DNA from: CALODL01 sp942492115
GTDB lineage: Bacteria > Planctomycetota > Phycisphaerae > UBA1845 > CAIVHJ01
DNA length: 64,000 bases
NCBI GenBank assembly: GCA_942492115.1
Contig: CALODL010000027.1
Coordinates: 434,001 to 498,000, forward strand
Direction: 5' to 3'
This document shows positions 35,909 to 46,194 of the stretch, piece after piece. Both the position numbers and the translations under genes were made by a program. Within the stretch, counting starts at the first letter, position 1. Every line of letters starts with the position of its first letter. The notes beneath the pieces are model-generated. The model had not been told where the DNA came from, did no database searches, and was given only the letters and a program-made list of their open reading frames with translations.

Positions 35909-38900
35909 TGTCCGGTGACCTCGACGACAAATGGTTTCGTGGGTTCGACTCGAATGTGCTCGAGGCTCGATGAGGGGAACAGGATGGTCCGTTCTTTCGA
36001 TGCGGAGAAATCGGTGAGCAGCTCGATGAGGAACCGGCCTGTGGCATCGTCGGAAGCGCGGAAGGTCAGCGTGGCGAGATAGCCGGCGTCGACGGCGATG
36101 CCGCCGGTGTAGAGGCCGACCACCATCTGACGCGTCGTGATGTTGTAGGCATCCCAATAGCCGTGACCGTTGAACACATGATCGTTGATGGCGGTGCTGG
36201 CGAATGGAGCGCGAGACTTGGGGCCGCTCGTGGGTCGCGCGCGGGGGCGTACGTGTTCTCTGCGGGCGTCGCGCAGGCGGACGGATTCGTCAGGGAGTGT
36301 GTGGGGACGCTTGGCGACGGCATACTTGATACCGATGTCGACGAGATCGAGCGTTCCGCGGTGACCACCAGTCGTGTTCATGTGCAACTGATAGCCGCGC
36401 AAATCGCGCAGGGGTGTGGTCAGGTGGACATCGATTTCGATTTCGTCGCCGGCACCGAGCGTCCGTCGCGCCCCCCGCAGAGCGAGGGTCGCGATGTCTC
36501 CATCGTCTGTCTTGAATTCGGGATACGGCTCGCCTGCCGGACACTGGCATGGGCTGCCCCCCGCGAAGACATCCCGGGCCGCGAAGGCATCGGCGCCGTC
36601 GCAGAGTCCATCGGGCTGGCATGGTGTCGCCTTGCCGGCCACGTCGGTGTTGAACGCCGAGTTGTCGAACCGTCCCGCGGTGTCTTCACACGGATAGTTG
36701 GCCGCCTGCCCCGTCCCGTCAGTGTTGGCAAAGCAATTGAGTGCACTGAAGTGGTCGTTGCCGTCTGCAACACCATCCGGCTGGCACGCTCCGAACGGGC
36801 CACCATAATCGGCAAAGGCCACTGCAGTGCCTGCGCACGTTCCGGCGACGCATGCCCACCACACACAGGGATCATCGCGGAGGTTGTTGCTATCGAGGTC
36901 GGCGCATTCCTGAATCGTGCCATTGGGGCACAACTGTGCTTCTCCGGGACTGCCGGTAAGATCGAACGTCAAGTCATCGAGATCGGCCAGTGGCGCCCAG
37001 GGCAGGGCGGCCACGGTTTGTTTCGCGGGAATGCCGTCGCGGTTCACCGAGCGTAACCATCCAGTCTGATAGAACGGGCCCGTTGCGAACGGCAGGACGG
37101 GTGAGATGGCCAGGTAGTAGCCGGTGTTCTTGATCACCGATGGGCTACACGGGCCAAGGTCGGCCTCGAGGGCGAAGATATTGGCGAGTGGTTGACCATC
37201 GCGATCGACCGGCGCCCAGGTCCACTGCTCGGGTTGAAGCTCGCAAACCGCTGCTGGCGGGCCGTTGTGTCGGCCTGTTGGCCGAGGTTGCATGCAGACG
37301 TTTCCTTCGAGCATGCACGTGCCGGCCGGGCAGCTCGCACCCGGGCAACCGCTCTCCGCACAGTCGGCAGCCGTTGCGCACGCGACGGGAACGGGGACGA
37401 ATTCGGGTTGGCCGTTCGGTTCACTCGGGACCGGCGGGATGTCGACGAAGCGCAGACGCCATTCCAGGAGACGGCCCTGGTCGGTGGCACCGTAGTCGTC
37501 GCTGACGTAAAGGCGCCACGTGCCCGACTTGGACAGGCCGTCGAACATGCCGAGTGCGCCAGCGGCGTCACCGCCGCCGCCTGATCCGGCCGGCCCGACG
37601 AAGTCGTCGACCCCCGGGGTCGGTCCCGCATAGTCGTTGATGTGGACTTCAACATCGTCGTCGAGGCGCAGGAGCCGATTGAACTCGTTCACGGCGCCGA
37701 AGTTGTTCGCCCGGTAACCGTCGGGGCCAAACGTGCCGGGATGCTGGTCGTTGTCTCCGGGGCGATTCATCAACGTGACAGTCGGTCCGCCTAGTTTTTG
37801 CAGGCGGATAACGAGGTCACCCTGCCACGAATGCTCAACGAGCAACTCAACGTCGAGATCGAGAATGGTCTCGTCAAGATCGACAGTGACTTCGGATACC
37901 AGCGTGCACTCGGGGGCGCCGTCGCCATTGTTATCAATGCATTCTTCGCCCGGATTGCACGTACCGCTGTTGACACAGTGCGCCGGCTCACCTGGCGCGA
38001 CGCCTTCCGGAATGTCCTGATCGACTTGCACGCCGTAACGCTGCACGGCGCCTGCGACGAATGTGTCAGCATACACAACGACGTTGATCGCTTCGTAATC
38101 ATCCGGTGTGTTGGTATATGATCCCGGGATGCAGGTCTCGGGCTGATCATCGCAAGCAGACATGCTGCCCAGGGTGCAGTTCGAACCGTCAGGGCACGTG
38201 CCCTGGTGATTGAAGTGGCCGACCGTCCAACTGACAGAGTCGAGGTTGCATTGGCCGGGTTGACCCTTGAGCGTGAAGTTGTCTGCTGCCTGCACGTACC
38301 ACTCGTTCGGAGCATATTGGCTGCCGACTGACGGGCCGATTCGAGCCGCGCCGTTGGTCCAGTCACAGGTCTCGGCCTGATTACAGAGGACAGCGCTGCA
38401 GAAGACATCGGGGTGGAACTGGGTCGTGCAGTCATCCTCGAGCGTATCGGTGCAGGTGCCATTCTGGGGGTTGCAGCACGCGCCGCCTCCGCACGGTGGG
38501 TTCAGTTCTGCGCATTGGGTATTGGCCTTGAACCGGCCGTCGCATTCAAGTATCGAGACATCATCGAAGCACAACCCGAAGACATCGTCGCAGCATGCAC
38601 CGGTCAATTCGCATCCGGTGAGTGTGACGAAGGTTGAGATGCACCACGCGAGGTCGAAAGACGAGGTCAGGTCCTCATCGAAGCCGGCGCCTTCGTCGCG
38701 CGCGCTGCGCTCGTCGCCGGGCGCGGCCGAGGACCACGCCCACACACATTCGCCCCCTCCGGTCGTATTGTTGCTGATCGAGATCCAGATGCATTCACCA
38801 GGTTGCGTGGTGACAGTCGGGTGCGTAGCGGTGAATCCGAACTCGAGATAGCCGTCGCCAGGCCCGGGGATCGTCTCGCCGGTTGCCGACTTGTCGTCTG

Positions 38901-40545
38901 CCGGTCCGATGGGAAATGGTCCGGCTTTGATCGAGCCCGGGACAACCCCGCCGGCATCGTCGTTGTAGTACGTGATGGTAAAGTCGTCGGCCACAGCACC
39001 CGGGCCGCATGCCGTATTGTCATTTGCGGCGTCGAGGTAGAATCCCCACCAGCACACTTCGGTGATGGGTCCGCCGGCGAGTGACTGGAAATCGTCTGCA
39101 ATGACCGTGTTCACGATCGGGTTGCTGTCGCTGACGCCGCCCGTGTTGCCGCCCCCGTTTCCGCTCTGGTTGGGCAACTGGCACCGTAACGTGTCCTCCA
39201 GATTGCACACCGCAGAGAATTCAGGGCAAGCGCCGAGGTCTTCGAGCACGATGTTGTAGATCGACGGGCACGGCGCCAGTGTTCCGGGTGTCAGTGTCGA
39301 GACGAAAATGCTGTAGATCCCGGGTGACAGACAGATTTCAATCTCATTGCTCGAGCAGGGTGCCACACTGATCATGGCGTCTTCGATGAAATCGGGATTC
39401 TGGCAGGTGTTGTTCTGGGCATCGATGAAGCCGAACACGGCCTGGAACTCCGCACTCAGTTGTACTCGCAGGAATGCATCGTCTTTTCGTTGCGATAGAT
39501 CGAGTTCATACCAGTCAGTGTCCTGGCCACGTTGAACCTGGTCGCAAAAACCAGGTGTGACATTGCCACAGTCACCAATGAAGCAGTCCTGGTCACTGTT
39601 ACACGGGACATCGTTGACGGCAAAGTTGCCTCCACGTCCACACACGACATCGCCCGGGGCGATCGATGACCACACGGGTGGCGTGCTGTGACAACCCCCG
39701 TTGAATGTGTCGACGTAGTCCTCCTCGCAATCCGGTTCTCCTTCAGGTGTCGCGTTGGGTGCGCAGCCGAGTTCGCACGACGAGCCGCACCCGCCCGGCT
39801 CGACGATGGGCTCGACGCACCACGCGAGATCGTAGTCCTCGCGATCGCTGAGATCGTAGCCGTTGCCGTTGAAGTCCTGGACGCTCATGGAGTCACCGGG
39901 GGGGGCGGTGTTCCACAGCCAGAAGCATGTTTCCGCGGTGTTGTTGACGATCTCGATCCAGTAGCAGTCGTTCTGTTCGACAGTCACTGCGGTGTGGCTG
40001 GCCGAGTAGGAGTATTCGGTGAAGCCCAGGACGAAGCGCCCAGTGGGCAGGCGCTGAACATCAGTCAGGTTGAACGGGCCGGCGTGCTGGGCGCCCGGAA
40101 TGCCATTGTCGTTGGCGAAGTACGTGATCGTGAAGTCATCACCGGGGCCAGGGCCACAGTCGATGCCGCCCTCGGCAAAGTCGACATAGATTCCCCACCA
40201 ACACACTTGTGACACGGTTCCGGACGTCTCGGGGGTGAAATTGTCGGCAACGGTGAAGCCGGCACTGACATCGCTTGTTGCTGCGACGACGCTCGTGCCA
40301 CCGTGGCCCTGTTGATCGGGGAGCTGGCAATGGGCGCTGTCTTCGAGCCCACAAACGGTTTCGCCGGCCGCAGTCCAGGGCAGGCCTGAACGGGAGGATG
40401 TTCTTGGCAGGGTGCGGTTCGAAGGCGTCAAGCCGGGGGGCGCCGCCGATGCGGTGGCTGCGGGGCAGGCCATGGCGGCCACCCACAGGCCAAGGATCCG
40501 GATCGACCGGGGTCGCCATTTCGCCGAACAGATCACCTGCACCAT
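35905..40545 (-). CDS. large cysteine-rich secreted protein with P-domain and dockerin/cohesin-like C-terminus
   Basis: 1546 residues from ATG 40545 (MVQVICSAKW...), with a signal peptide ending near ASAAPPG. Two related modules follow: LPDQQGHGG...VCWWGIYVDF near residues 65-270 and a second near 460-660 (CQLPNQSGNGGG...VCWWGFYLDA). Cysteine knots come next (GACCDDVFGLCFDD, GGACCNPQNGTC), then a proprotein-convertase P-domain near 880-1035 (HSWQGDLVIRLQKLGGP...SGTWRLYVSDDYG). Dockerin-like DGVADGNDHFSALNCFA and DGLCDGADAFAARDVFAGG near 1248-1333 precede a cohesin-like beta domain to the end. The stop codon lies in the right inverted repeat of the MITE. Role: probably extracellular adhesion or degradation scaffold (inference). 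Confidence 0.85.
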   Translation of the reverse strand: MVQVICSAKWRPRSIRILGLWVAAMACPAATASAAPPGLTPSNRTLPRTSSRSGLPWTAAGETVCGLEDSAHCQLPDQQGHGGTSVVAATSDVSAGFTVADNFTPETSGTVSQVCWWGIYVDFAEGGIDCGPGPGDDFTITYFANDNGIPGAQHAGPFNLTDVQRLPTGRFVLGFTEYSYSASHTAVTVEQNDCYWIEIVNNTAETCFWLWNTAPPGDSMSVQDFNGNGYDLSDREDYDLAWCVEPIVEPGGCGSSCELGCAPNATPEGEPDCEEDYVDTFNGGCHSTPPVWSSIAPGDVVCGRGGNFAVNDVPCNSDQDCFIGDCGNVTPGFCDQVQRGQDTDWYELDLSQRKDDAFLRVQLSAEFQAVFGFIDAQNNTCQNPDFIEDAMISVAPCSSNEIEICLSPGIYSIFVSTLTPGTLAPCPSIYNIVLEDLGACPEFSAVCNLEDTLRCQLPNQSGNGGGNTGGVSDSNPIVNTVIADDFQSLAGGPITEVCWWGFYLDAANDNTACGPGAVADDFTITYYNDDAGGVVPGSIKAGPFPIGPADDKSATGETIPGPGDGYLEFGFTATHPTVTTQPGECIWISISNNTTGGGECVWAWSSAAPGDERSARDEGAGFDEDLTSSFDLAWCISTFVTLTGCELTGACCDDVFGLCFDDVSILECDGRFKANTQCAELNPPCGGGACCNPQNGTCTDTLEDDCTTQFHPDVFCSAVLCNQAETCDWTNGAARIGPSVGSQYAPNEWYVQAADNFTLKGQPGQCNLDSVSWTVGHFNHQGTCPDGSNCTLGSMSACDDQPETCIPGSYTNTPDDYEAINVVVYADTFVAGAVQRYGVQVDQDIPEGVAPGEPAHCVNSGTCNPGEECIDNNGDGAPECTLVSEVTVDLDETILDLDVELLVEHSWQGDLVIRLQKLGGPTVTLMNRPGDNDQHPGTFGPDGYRANNFGAVNEFNRLLRLDDDVEVHINDYAGPTPGVDDFVGPAGSGGGGDAAGALGMFDGLSKSGTWRLYVSDDYGATDQGRLLEWRLRFVDIPPVPSEPNGQPEFVPVPVACATAADCAESGCPGASCPAGTCMLEGNVCMQPRPTGRHNGPPAAVCELQPEQWTWAPVDRDGQPLANIFALEADLGPCSPSVIKNTGYYLAISPVLPFATGPFYQTGWLRSVNRDGIPAKQTVAALPWAPLADLDDLTFDLTGSPGEAQLCPNGTIQECADLDSNNLRDDPCVWWACVAGTCAGTAVAFADYGGPFGACQPDGVADGNDHFSALNCFANTDGTGQAANYPCEDTAGRFDNSAFNTDVAGKATPCQPDGLCDGADAFAARDVFAGGSPCQCPAGEPYPEFKTDDGDIATLALRGARRTLGAGDEIEIDVHLTTPLRDLRGYQLHMNTTGGHRGTLDLVDIGIKYAVAKRPHTLPDESVRLRDARREHVRPRARPTSGPKSRAPFASTAINDHVFNGHGYWDAYNITTRQMVVGLYTGGIAVDAGYLATLTFRASDDATGRFLIELLTDFSASKERTILFPSSSLEHIRVEPTKPFVVEVTGH

Positions 40546-41094
40546 TATCCTCTTATGTAATGCTGTTGCGGAATCGAGACCCCCTGACGCTTCGAGCAAA
40601 TGTACTGTAGCAGTTGGCGCGTGGGTGGTGTAGTGATTCGATCTGCGGTCAAGGAGGCAAAGGAGTTAGGCGGCTGGTAGCGCAAGGCGCACGGGTCATC
40701 GAGGGATGAGGGTTCCCTAATCAACGGAGTTCGGTGTGCAAGTAGAGGCGGGACCGCAGCAACGCACTGCGGCCCGCCCCGGGGTCATGGCTCGGTATTT
40801 CTTATTCGCTCCGGATGATCGTCATGCCCACCGTCGCGGCCAGCGAATCCATCCGGGTTCGTGTTCCGTGCAGGAGGTCAACGGGCGCGCCTGCGTGTTC
40901 TTACAGGGGCCAGGATTTTTCTTCAGCAGACGGCAGTGGCTCACGGTAAGTCTTTGAAAAACAATGGGATGTGTGCTGTGAGCCCCGCTCTGCCCAAAAT
41001 GGAGTGCATTGCACGCGGTTGCGGCTTAAACTGAATGTCTGATGACCTCACGTCCACGGCCTGAGGGGTCGGGCCGCAAGACCAGGAAAAGACC
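40546..41094. other. intergenic region between two secreted-protein genes
   Basis: 549 bases, divergent. No RNA or riboswitch is recognised. A short frame at 40736-40957 (73 residues, VNGRACVFLQGPGFFFSRRQ) has a weak ribosome site and no family match; I do not call it. GCAGCAACGCACTGC near 40755 can form a hairpin. Confidence 0.4.
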
Positions 41095-43158
41095 ATGCAA
41101 CATCTCACCGCACGTTGTTTCGCCGGAGCAGTCGTGCTTGCGCTGGCGCTGCCGGCGGCGTCGTGGGCTGGCCCGGACATCATCGAGGGCGATGATGCAG
41201 GCTCGTTGCCAGCCAATGCCAAAGAGACCATTGGGACAGGTTCGTTGAATTCGATCAACGGCAAGCTCGGCGGTCTGCTGTTCAACGGTCCCGGTGATTT
41301 CGAGGACATGTACCTCATCAATATTCCGGTCCCGACGTTGTTCTCGGCGACGACGGCCGGTGGAGGGACCACGTTCGACACGCAGATATTCCTGTTCCAT
41401 GCAGACGGAAGCGGACTGCTGGCCAACGACGACGAGAACGCCGTATCAATGACTTCGATGATCGGGGTGGCGGCCGACGATGGCAGTGGTGCCACGATCA
41501 CCACACCCGGGCTGTACTATCTGGCGATCAGTGGTGCCGGCAATACCCCATCGAGTTCGACCGGTGAAATCTTCGCGTTCGCTGGACCGATCGAGGTATC
41601 CGGTCCGGACGGCCCCGGCGGATCAATGCCCGTTTCGGCCTGGACCCTCGGCGGGGGTGCGACGGGGGATTACACCATCTCACTCACCGGTTGCGAGTTC
41701 GCTTCGCCGCCCGACTATCAGGAAACGACCGATGCAGGTGCGACGCCGATGTCCGCCGACGAACCCGAGCAGACCGGCGGGGGCCGCGGTCCACTGAACT
41801 CCATCGGTGGCGACCTGGCTGCACTGGGTTTCGGGGCAGCCGATTTCGCAGATCTGTATCTCATCAACATAGTCGATCCCGACAACTTCAAAGCGTCTAC
41901 AACAGGAGGCCTGGTCAACTTCAACACGCAGTTGTGGCTGTTCGATCACACAGGTCGCGGCGTCCTGGGCAATGACGACGACCCTGCGTTCGGCGTCACG
42001 TCGATCCTGGAGAGTTCCTCCAACGACGGCAGTGGAGCTGCAGTCATCGAGCCAGGATTGTATTACCTGGGTATCAGCGGATTTGATCACGATCCCAACA
42101 GCGACGGTTCGGCCATCTTCGATCAGAGCAGTGCGACCGAGATCTCGGGTCCTGATGGCGCGGGTGGTCGCGGTGTGGTCACCGACTGGTCCGCCGGCGG
42201 AGGCCAGGGCAGTTACACCATTTTTCTCGAAGGCGTAGAGTATCCAGCGGTCGACCGGTGCCCGGAGGGCACGATCGCAGAGTGCGCAGACCTCGACTCC
42301 AACTTGATCCGTGACGACGGTTGTGTGTGGTGGGACTGCGTGTTCGAGGTGTGCGTCCCGACCGCGGTCGTGTTCGCGGACATGGGCGGTCAATTCGGTG
42401 TGTGTCCCCCGGACGGTGCTGCTGATAACAACGATCGCAGTCATGCACTGAATTGCTTTGCCGATGTCACGCCCGGAGGCGGAGCGTACTTGTGCGAGGA
42501 CGCTCCACCCGTGGCTTACAATGTCGACGCCGGGGGGCCGTTCGGCGACTGTAATCCGGACGGAGTGTGTGACGGCAACGATGCCTTTCACGCCTTGAAC
42601 GCTTTTGGCGGATCTTCGCGGTGCACCTGTCCACTCGACGGAGCGCCCACGCCGCAATTCGAACTGGGCAAACAGGCCATCGAACGCGCGCGTGTCACCC
42701 TTGAGACCACACCGACAGTCATCACGCCTTGCGCACTCGTAGAAATAGATGTCTACCTCGACACCCCGCTCGACGATCTTCGTGGCTACCAGCTGCACCT
42801 CGGTGTGGCCGGTGGCCTGCGTGGTCAATTGGAGTTGATCGACATCAGCATCGATGGCGCTGCCGTGTTCGACGGTCACGGCCCGTGGACAGCGTTCAAT
42901 GTCGAGACCGGTCAGATGGTCGCCGGTCTCGATCAGGCAGGCATCCACGTCGAACCGGGCTATCTGGCCACGTTCACCTACCGGGCAACCTGTGATGCTC
43001 GTGGAGAATTTACCGTGGAACTTCATGCCGACCGACACGATCGGCGCAGTCGTACCTTTCTGATGCCTACGTTTCCTGCGCATCTACTCGAGATCGACAG
43101 CTTGCCACTGACACTGGCCACCCAGCTCCCGCCGCGCGTGCGCGGCATGACACGTTGA
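41095..43158 (+). CDS. secreted protein with two tandem beta modules and dockerin/cohesin-like C-terminus
   Basis: 687 residues. Signal peptide MQHLTARCFAGAVVLALALP. Two tandem homologous modules, about residues 50-205 and 225-380, share LNSI.G.L..L, YLINI, LF..D.SG.LANDD-like and GLYYLAISG/GLYYLGISG. They resemble PPC-type bacterial pre-peptidase beta domains. The C-terminal third matches the neighbouring 1546-residue protein: ECADLDSNLIRDDGCVWWDC, DGAADNNDRSHALNCFA, DGVCDGNDAFHALNAFGG and a cohesin-like domain with LDDLRGYQLHLGVAGGLRG and GYLATFTYRA. The shared ending suggests a common targeting or docking system. ATG 41095 is right before the signal. Confidence 0.85.
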   Translation: MQHLTARCFAGAVVLALALPAASWAGPDIIEGDDAGSLPANAKETIGTGSLNSINGKLGGLLFNGPGDFEDMYLINIPVPTLFSATTAGGGTTFDTQIFLFHADGSGLLANDDENAVSMTSMIGVAADDGSGATITTPGLYYLAISGAGNTPSSSTGEIFAFAGPIEVSGPDGPGGSMPVSAWTLGGGATGDYTISLTGCEFASPPDYQETTDAGATPMSADEPEQTGGGRGPLNSIGGDLAALGFGAADFADLYLINIVDPDNFKASTTGGLVNFNTQLWLFDHTGRGVLGNDDDPAFGVTSILESSSNDGSGAAVIEPGLYYLGISGFDHDPNSDGSAIFDQSSATEISGPDGAGGRGVVTDWSAGGGQGSYTIFLEGVEYPAVDRCPEGTIAECADLDSNLIRDDGCVWWDCVFEVCVPTAVVFADMGGQFGVCPPDGAADNNDRSHALNCFADVTPGGGAYLCEDAPPVAYNVDAGGPFGDCNPDGVCDGNDAFHALNAFGGSSRCTCPLDGAPTPQFELGKQAIERARVTLETTPTVITPCALVEIDVYLDTPLDDLRGYQLHLGVAGGLRGQLELIDISIDGAAVFDGHGPWTAFNVETGQMVAGLDQAGIHVEPGYLATFTYRATCDARGEFTVELHADRHDRRSRTFLMPTFPAHLLEIDSLPLTLATQLPPRVRGMTR

Positions 43159-43201
43159 GACAGTTCGAGGGGCATTGCCCGGGCAACTGTCGAAGCCGGG
43201 A

Positions 43202-43657
43202 TCACTGATCGTGCGGGGCGCTCGGCCGTTCCTGCGATGCGGGTGTCAGGCGCTTCTTCATGAAGTACAGCGTGTGTCCCACCGGGTAGTCTTCAAGTTG
43301 TCCGAACGCGATGTAGCCGCGCTTGCTATAGAAATCGTAGGCCTGGTAACTGAACGTCATCAGGCAGGCGGACAGGCACCCGCGTTCGATGGCGGCGTCC
43401 TCGGCAGCGCGATACAGGGCTGCACCGATGCCCGTCTGGCGGTGATCCTCTGCGACCCACAGAATGTGGATGTATAGCCATTGGTTGCCGGTCACGCCGG
43501 TGAGCCCACCGAGCAGTTGGTTGTCCAGCCCGCGGGCGGCCAGATGCAGTGTCCGTTCATCGTTGAACCCGGTCTGCCTGGCATTGAACGCATCGAGTTG
43601 TTCGCCAATGCGCTCGGTTTCCGCTGGAGTGAGATCTGAGCAGATGGTGTAGTCCAT
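43202..43657 (-). CDS. GNAT-family N-acetyltransferase
   Basis: 151 residues with the GNAT fold. Motif A is LYIHILWVAEDHRQTGIGAA (acetyl-CoA pyrophosphate loop RQTGIGAAL), followed by AEDAAIERGCLSACLMTFSY and AYDFYSKRGYIAFGQLEDYP, the usual motif B ending. Starts at ATG 43657. Substrate (small molecule, protein or peptide) is not determinable. It is downstream of, and convergent with, the secreted protein gene. Confidence 0.88.
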   Translation of the reverse strand: MDYTICSDLTPAETERIGEQLDAFNARQTGFNDERTLHLAARGLDNQLLGGLTGVTGNQWLYIHILWVAEDHRQTGIGAALYRAAEDAAIERGCLSACLMTFSYQAYDFYSKRGYIAFGQLEDYPVGHTLYFMKKRLTPASQERPSAPHDQ

Positions 43658-43884
43658 GTGCGGTTATTCTACCACGGCCCGGCGCCGTGCTCACATGGTT
43701 CAGGGCGTGAAGTCGTCGACGGTTGGCTGATTCGGAGAAAGATGTGGCTGCATGGCGCAATGCGCCAGCGTAAGAGATCGATTGACCGACGCCGTGTCCG
43801 GAGGCTCGTTCAGGATTTGTCCGGCGGCTCTCAGCACCCGCAGGAACCGTGAAGACCTGCAGGCAATTCTCGATGCTTCTAGAG

Positions 43885-46194
43885 CTACCGCGGTTGCGTG
43901 GATGTCTGGGTCACCTGGCACGCAGCCATCGCGTCCACGACGGCCTCGATGTCAACGGCGTCGGCGTCGATGCGTCGCCGGATTGCGAGGCTTTCCTCGA
44001 AGAACGGCAGGGCGCTGGCGCACCGTTCGTCGAGGCGCAGAATCGAGCCCATGACCAGCAGTGCCTCGGCAATGTGGGGGTGGTCGGCTGGCAGGCGGAC
44101 GCGACGAATGGCCAGGGCTTCGGCACACGCGGTTTCGGCCTCGGCGTATTCTGACAGGTTGTTGTGAATCCGTGCGAGGGCAACGAGTGAAACGGCGACA
44201 GAGGGATGATCGTTGCCGAGCAGTTCACGTTTGAGGGCCAGAGCCTGCTGGACGTAGACCTTGGCTTCCTCGTGCTTGCCCTGGTGCCCGAGAGTACCCG
44301 CGAGATTGGTCAGGGTCATCGATCGGTCGCGACGTGTGTCGGCGTCCATGGCTTCGAACATGGTCAGGGCATCGCGCAACTGCACTTCAGCTTCGTCGAA
44401 GCGTTCGAGTTTCTTGAGACAATGGGCCAGGTTGTTCGCTGTGCGGGCCACGTCACGATGGCCGGGCCCCAGGATTCGCCGACGGAGTTGCAAGGCTTGC
44501 CTGAACCGGTCTTCGGCTTCGTCAAAGCGGCCCTGGGCCAGCGCGACCGCGGCGAGGTGGTTCAGCGTTTCGGCGACCGTTGCATGTGTGCTGCCGAAGT
44601 GCTTGCGTCGGATGCGCAGGGCCTGAACGTACAGTGTCTCGGCCTCGCCGAAGCGCGCCTTGCGGTAAAGAACCGCCGCCAGTTGATGCATGGTCGTAGC
44701 GACATCGGGGTGCTCACGCCCCAGCTTATCGCGTCGCAGGTCGAGCGCCCGGCGCAGGTTGCTTTCGGCCAGATCGTAGTCGCCGACCTTCTTGTTCATT
44801 TCGCCAATGACATTGAGCAACTCCGCTTCGACCAACGGGCGCTCACCGAACTTCTTGGTCACCTTGGGCGGGAGTTGAGCCATCATCTCGCGGACCGTGG
44901 TGCCGTGCTCGCGGCCACGGTCCGGGTCGATCGATTCAACGATACTGTCAGCAAGAAAATTCCTGGTGTCGGCGGCCAGTTGCTTGGCAGCTACCGCGGT
45001 GTCGCGCTGTACGCGAAACGTGACAGCAAAGCCCACCAGTGTGATCATCAGTGCGCAGATCAGCATTGCGGATAACTTGTGCCGGGCGACGAGTTTGCCG
45101 AGCACGTAGGTCGTGCTCGGGGCGCGGGCGAGAACGGGCTCATCGGCCAGGAAGCGCTCCAGGTCATCTGCGATCGCACTGGCGGAGTTGTAGCGACGCT
45201 CGGGGTCTTTCTCCAGGCACTTCAGCAGGATGGCTTCGAGTTCGCGGTTGAAACCACGTTGCAAGGACCGCGGACGTTGCGGTTCGACATGTTGAACATG
45301 TTGTAGAATTTGTGTCAACGCGCCGCTGGTGTCGTACGGCATGGTCCCAAGAAGGACGCGGTACATGATGACGCCCAGGGCGTAGACATCACTGCGAATG
45401 TCGATTTCCGCAGTACGGCCAGCCGCCTGCTCGGGAGACATGTATGCCGGTGTCCCGATAATCTGTCCGGTCTCGATGGTCACGGAGGCGTCGGCCTGTT
45501 CCCGTTGCTCTGAGATGATCTTCGCCAGGCCGAAGTCGAGAACGTGCAACAGGCCGTCGTCATCGACAATAAGATTAGACGGTTTGAGATCACGGTGCAT
45601 GATCCCGCGACGATGGGCGTGACCGATCGTGTTACACAGGCTGCCGAGCAGCGCAATGCGCGCCCGCTGGTCGAGATGGTGGTTCTCGGCATAGGCATCC
45701 GGCGGGCATCCGCGGATGAACGGCATGACGAAGAAGTATTGCTGGTCATGCAGGCCGGAGTGGTAAATCGGCACGATCTGCGGATGCTGCAACTGGGCGA
45801 GGAGTTCGACCTCGCGTTCGAAGCGCAGTCGTCCGCGTTCGTCGTCGGCCACCGAGGACAGCAGGACCTTGAGCGCGACGCGCTGGCCGGTGCCTTTCTG
45901 GCTGGCCTCATACACGATGCTGAAGCGACTGCGAGCGATCTCGTTGAGGATGCGGTAGTCGGAGAACTCGTCCGTCGCTGGGGCAGTGGAGATGGGTGCT
46001 GGAGCAGTCGGCGCACGTCGGCTCACGGCCCACCGAAGTTTGCCGACCAGGGCATCATGGTTGTGCAGTTTGTCAAGGAGTTCTGCGCAGTCTGCACACG
46101 TGCTGAGGTGCGTTGCGCACCCGTCAGCCACGATGGCTTCGAGAGCCCCCTGGCGAAACGCTTCCCACTGTTCGAGCTCGGGACACTTCTTCAT
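43885..46194 (-). CDS. Ser/Thr protein kinase with ZAS-like N-terminus, one TM helix and TPR repeats
   Basis: 769 residues from ATG 46194 (MKKCPELEQWEAF), which overlaps the stop of the sigma factor gene by four bases. The first 60 residues hold CATHLSTCADCAELL, a His-x3-Cys-x2-Cys zinc pattern of anti-sigma factors. The kinase domain has YRILNEIARSRFSIVYEA (glycine loop altered), VALKVLL, HRDLKPSNLIVDD, LDFGLAKII and GTPAYMSPEQ. One helix follows (AMLICALMITLVGFAVTF), then at least seven TPR-type repeats (ALDLRRDKLGREHPDVATTM and similar). It likely controls or is controlled by the coupled sigma factor, a planctomycete arrangement. Confidence 0.9.
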   Translation of the reverse strand: MKKCPELEQWEAFRQGALEAIVADGCATHLSTCADCAELLDKLHNHDALVGKLRWAVSRRAPTAPAPISTAPATDEFSDYRILNEIARSRFSIVYEASQKGTGQRVALKVLLSSVADDERGRLRFEREVELLAQLQHPQIVPIYHSGLHDQQYFFVMPFIRGCPPDAYAENHHLDQRARIALLGSLCNTIGHAHRRGIMHRDLKPSNLIVDDDGLLHVLDFGLAKIISEQREQADASVTIETGQIIGTPAYMSPEQAAGRTAEIDIRSDVYALGVIMYRVLLGTMPYDTSGALTQILQHVQHVEPQRPRSLQRGFNRELEAILLKCLEKDPERRYNSASAIADDLERFLADEPVLARAPSTTYVLGKLVARHKLSAMLICALMITLVGFAVTFRVQRDTAVAAKQLAADTRNFLADSIVESIDPDRGREHGTTVREMMAQLPPKVTKKFGERPLVEAELLNVIGEMNKKVGDYDLAESNLRRALDLRRDKLGREHPDVATTMHQLAAVLYRKARFGEAETLYVQALRIRRKHFGSTHATVAETLNHLAAVALAQGRFDEAEDRFRQALQLRRRILGPGHRDVARTANNLAHCLKKLERFDEAEVQLRDALTMFEAMDADTRRDRSMTLTNLAGTLGHQGKHEEAKVYVQQALALKRELLGNDHPSVAVSLVALARIHNNLSEYAEAETACAEALAIRRVRLPADHPHIAEALLVMGSILRLDERCASALPFFEESLAIRRRIDADAVDIEAVVDAMAACQVTQTSTQPR

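Noticed and set aside
35532..35918. 128-codon plus-strand frame crossing the MITE
   Set aside because: It passes through the inverted repeat and reads its palindrome as protein. At most the first 60 codons could be a relic.
40736..40957. 73-codon frame between two secreted-protein genes
   Set aside because: GTG start, weak ribosome site, no family match.
41680..43083. 467-codon minus-strand frame opposite the 687-residue secreted protein
   Set aside because: Antisense shadow; the plus-strand frame has a signal peptide, tandem modules and a paralogue.
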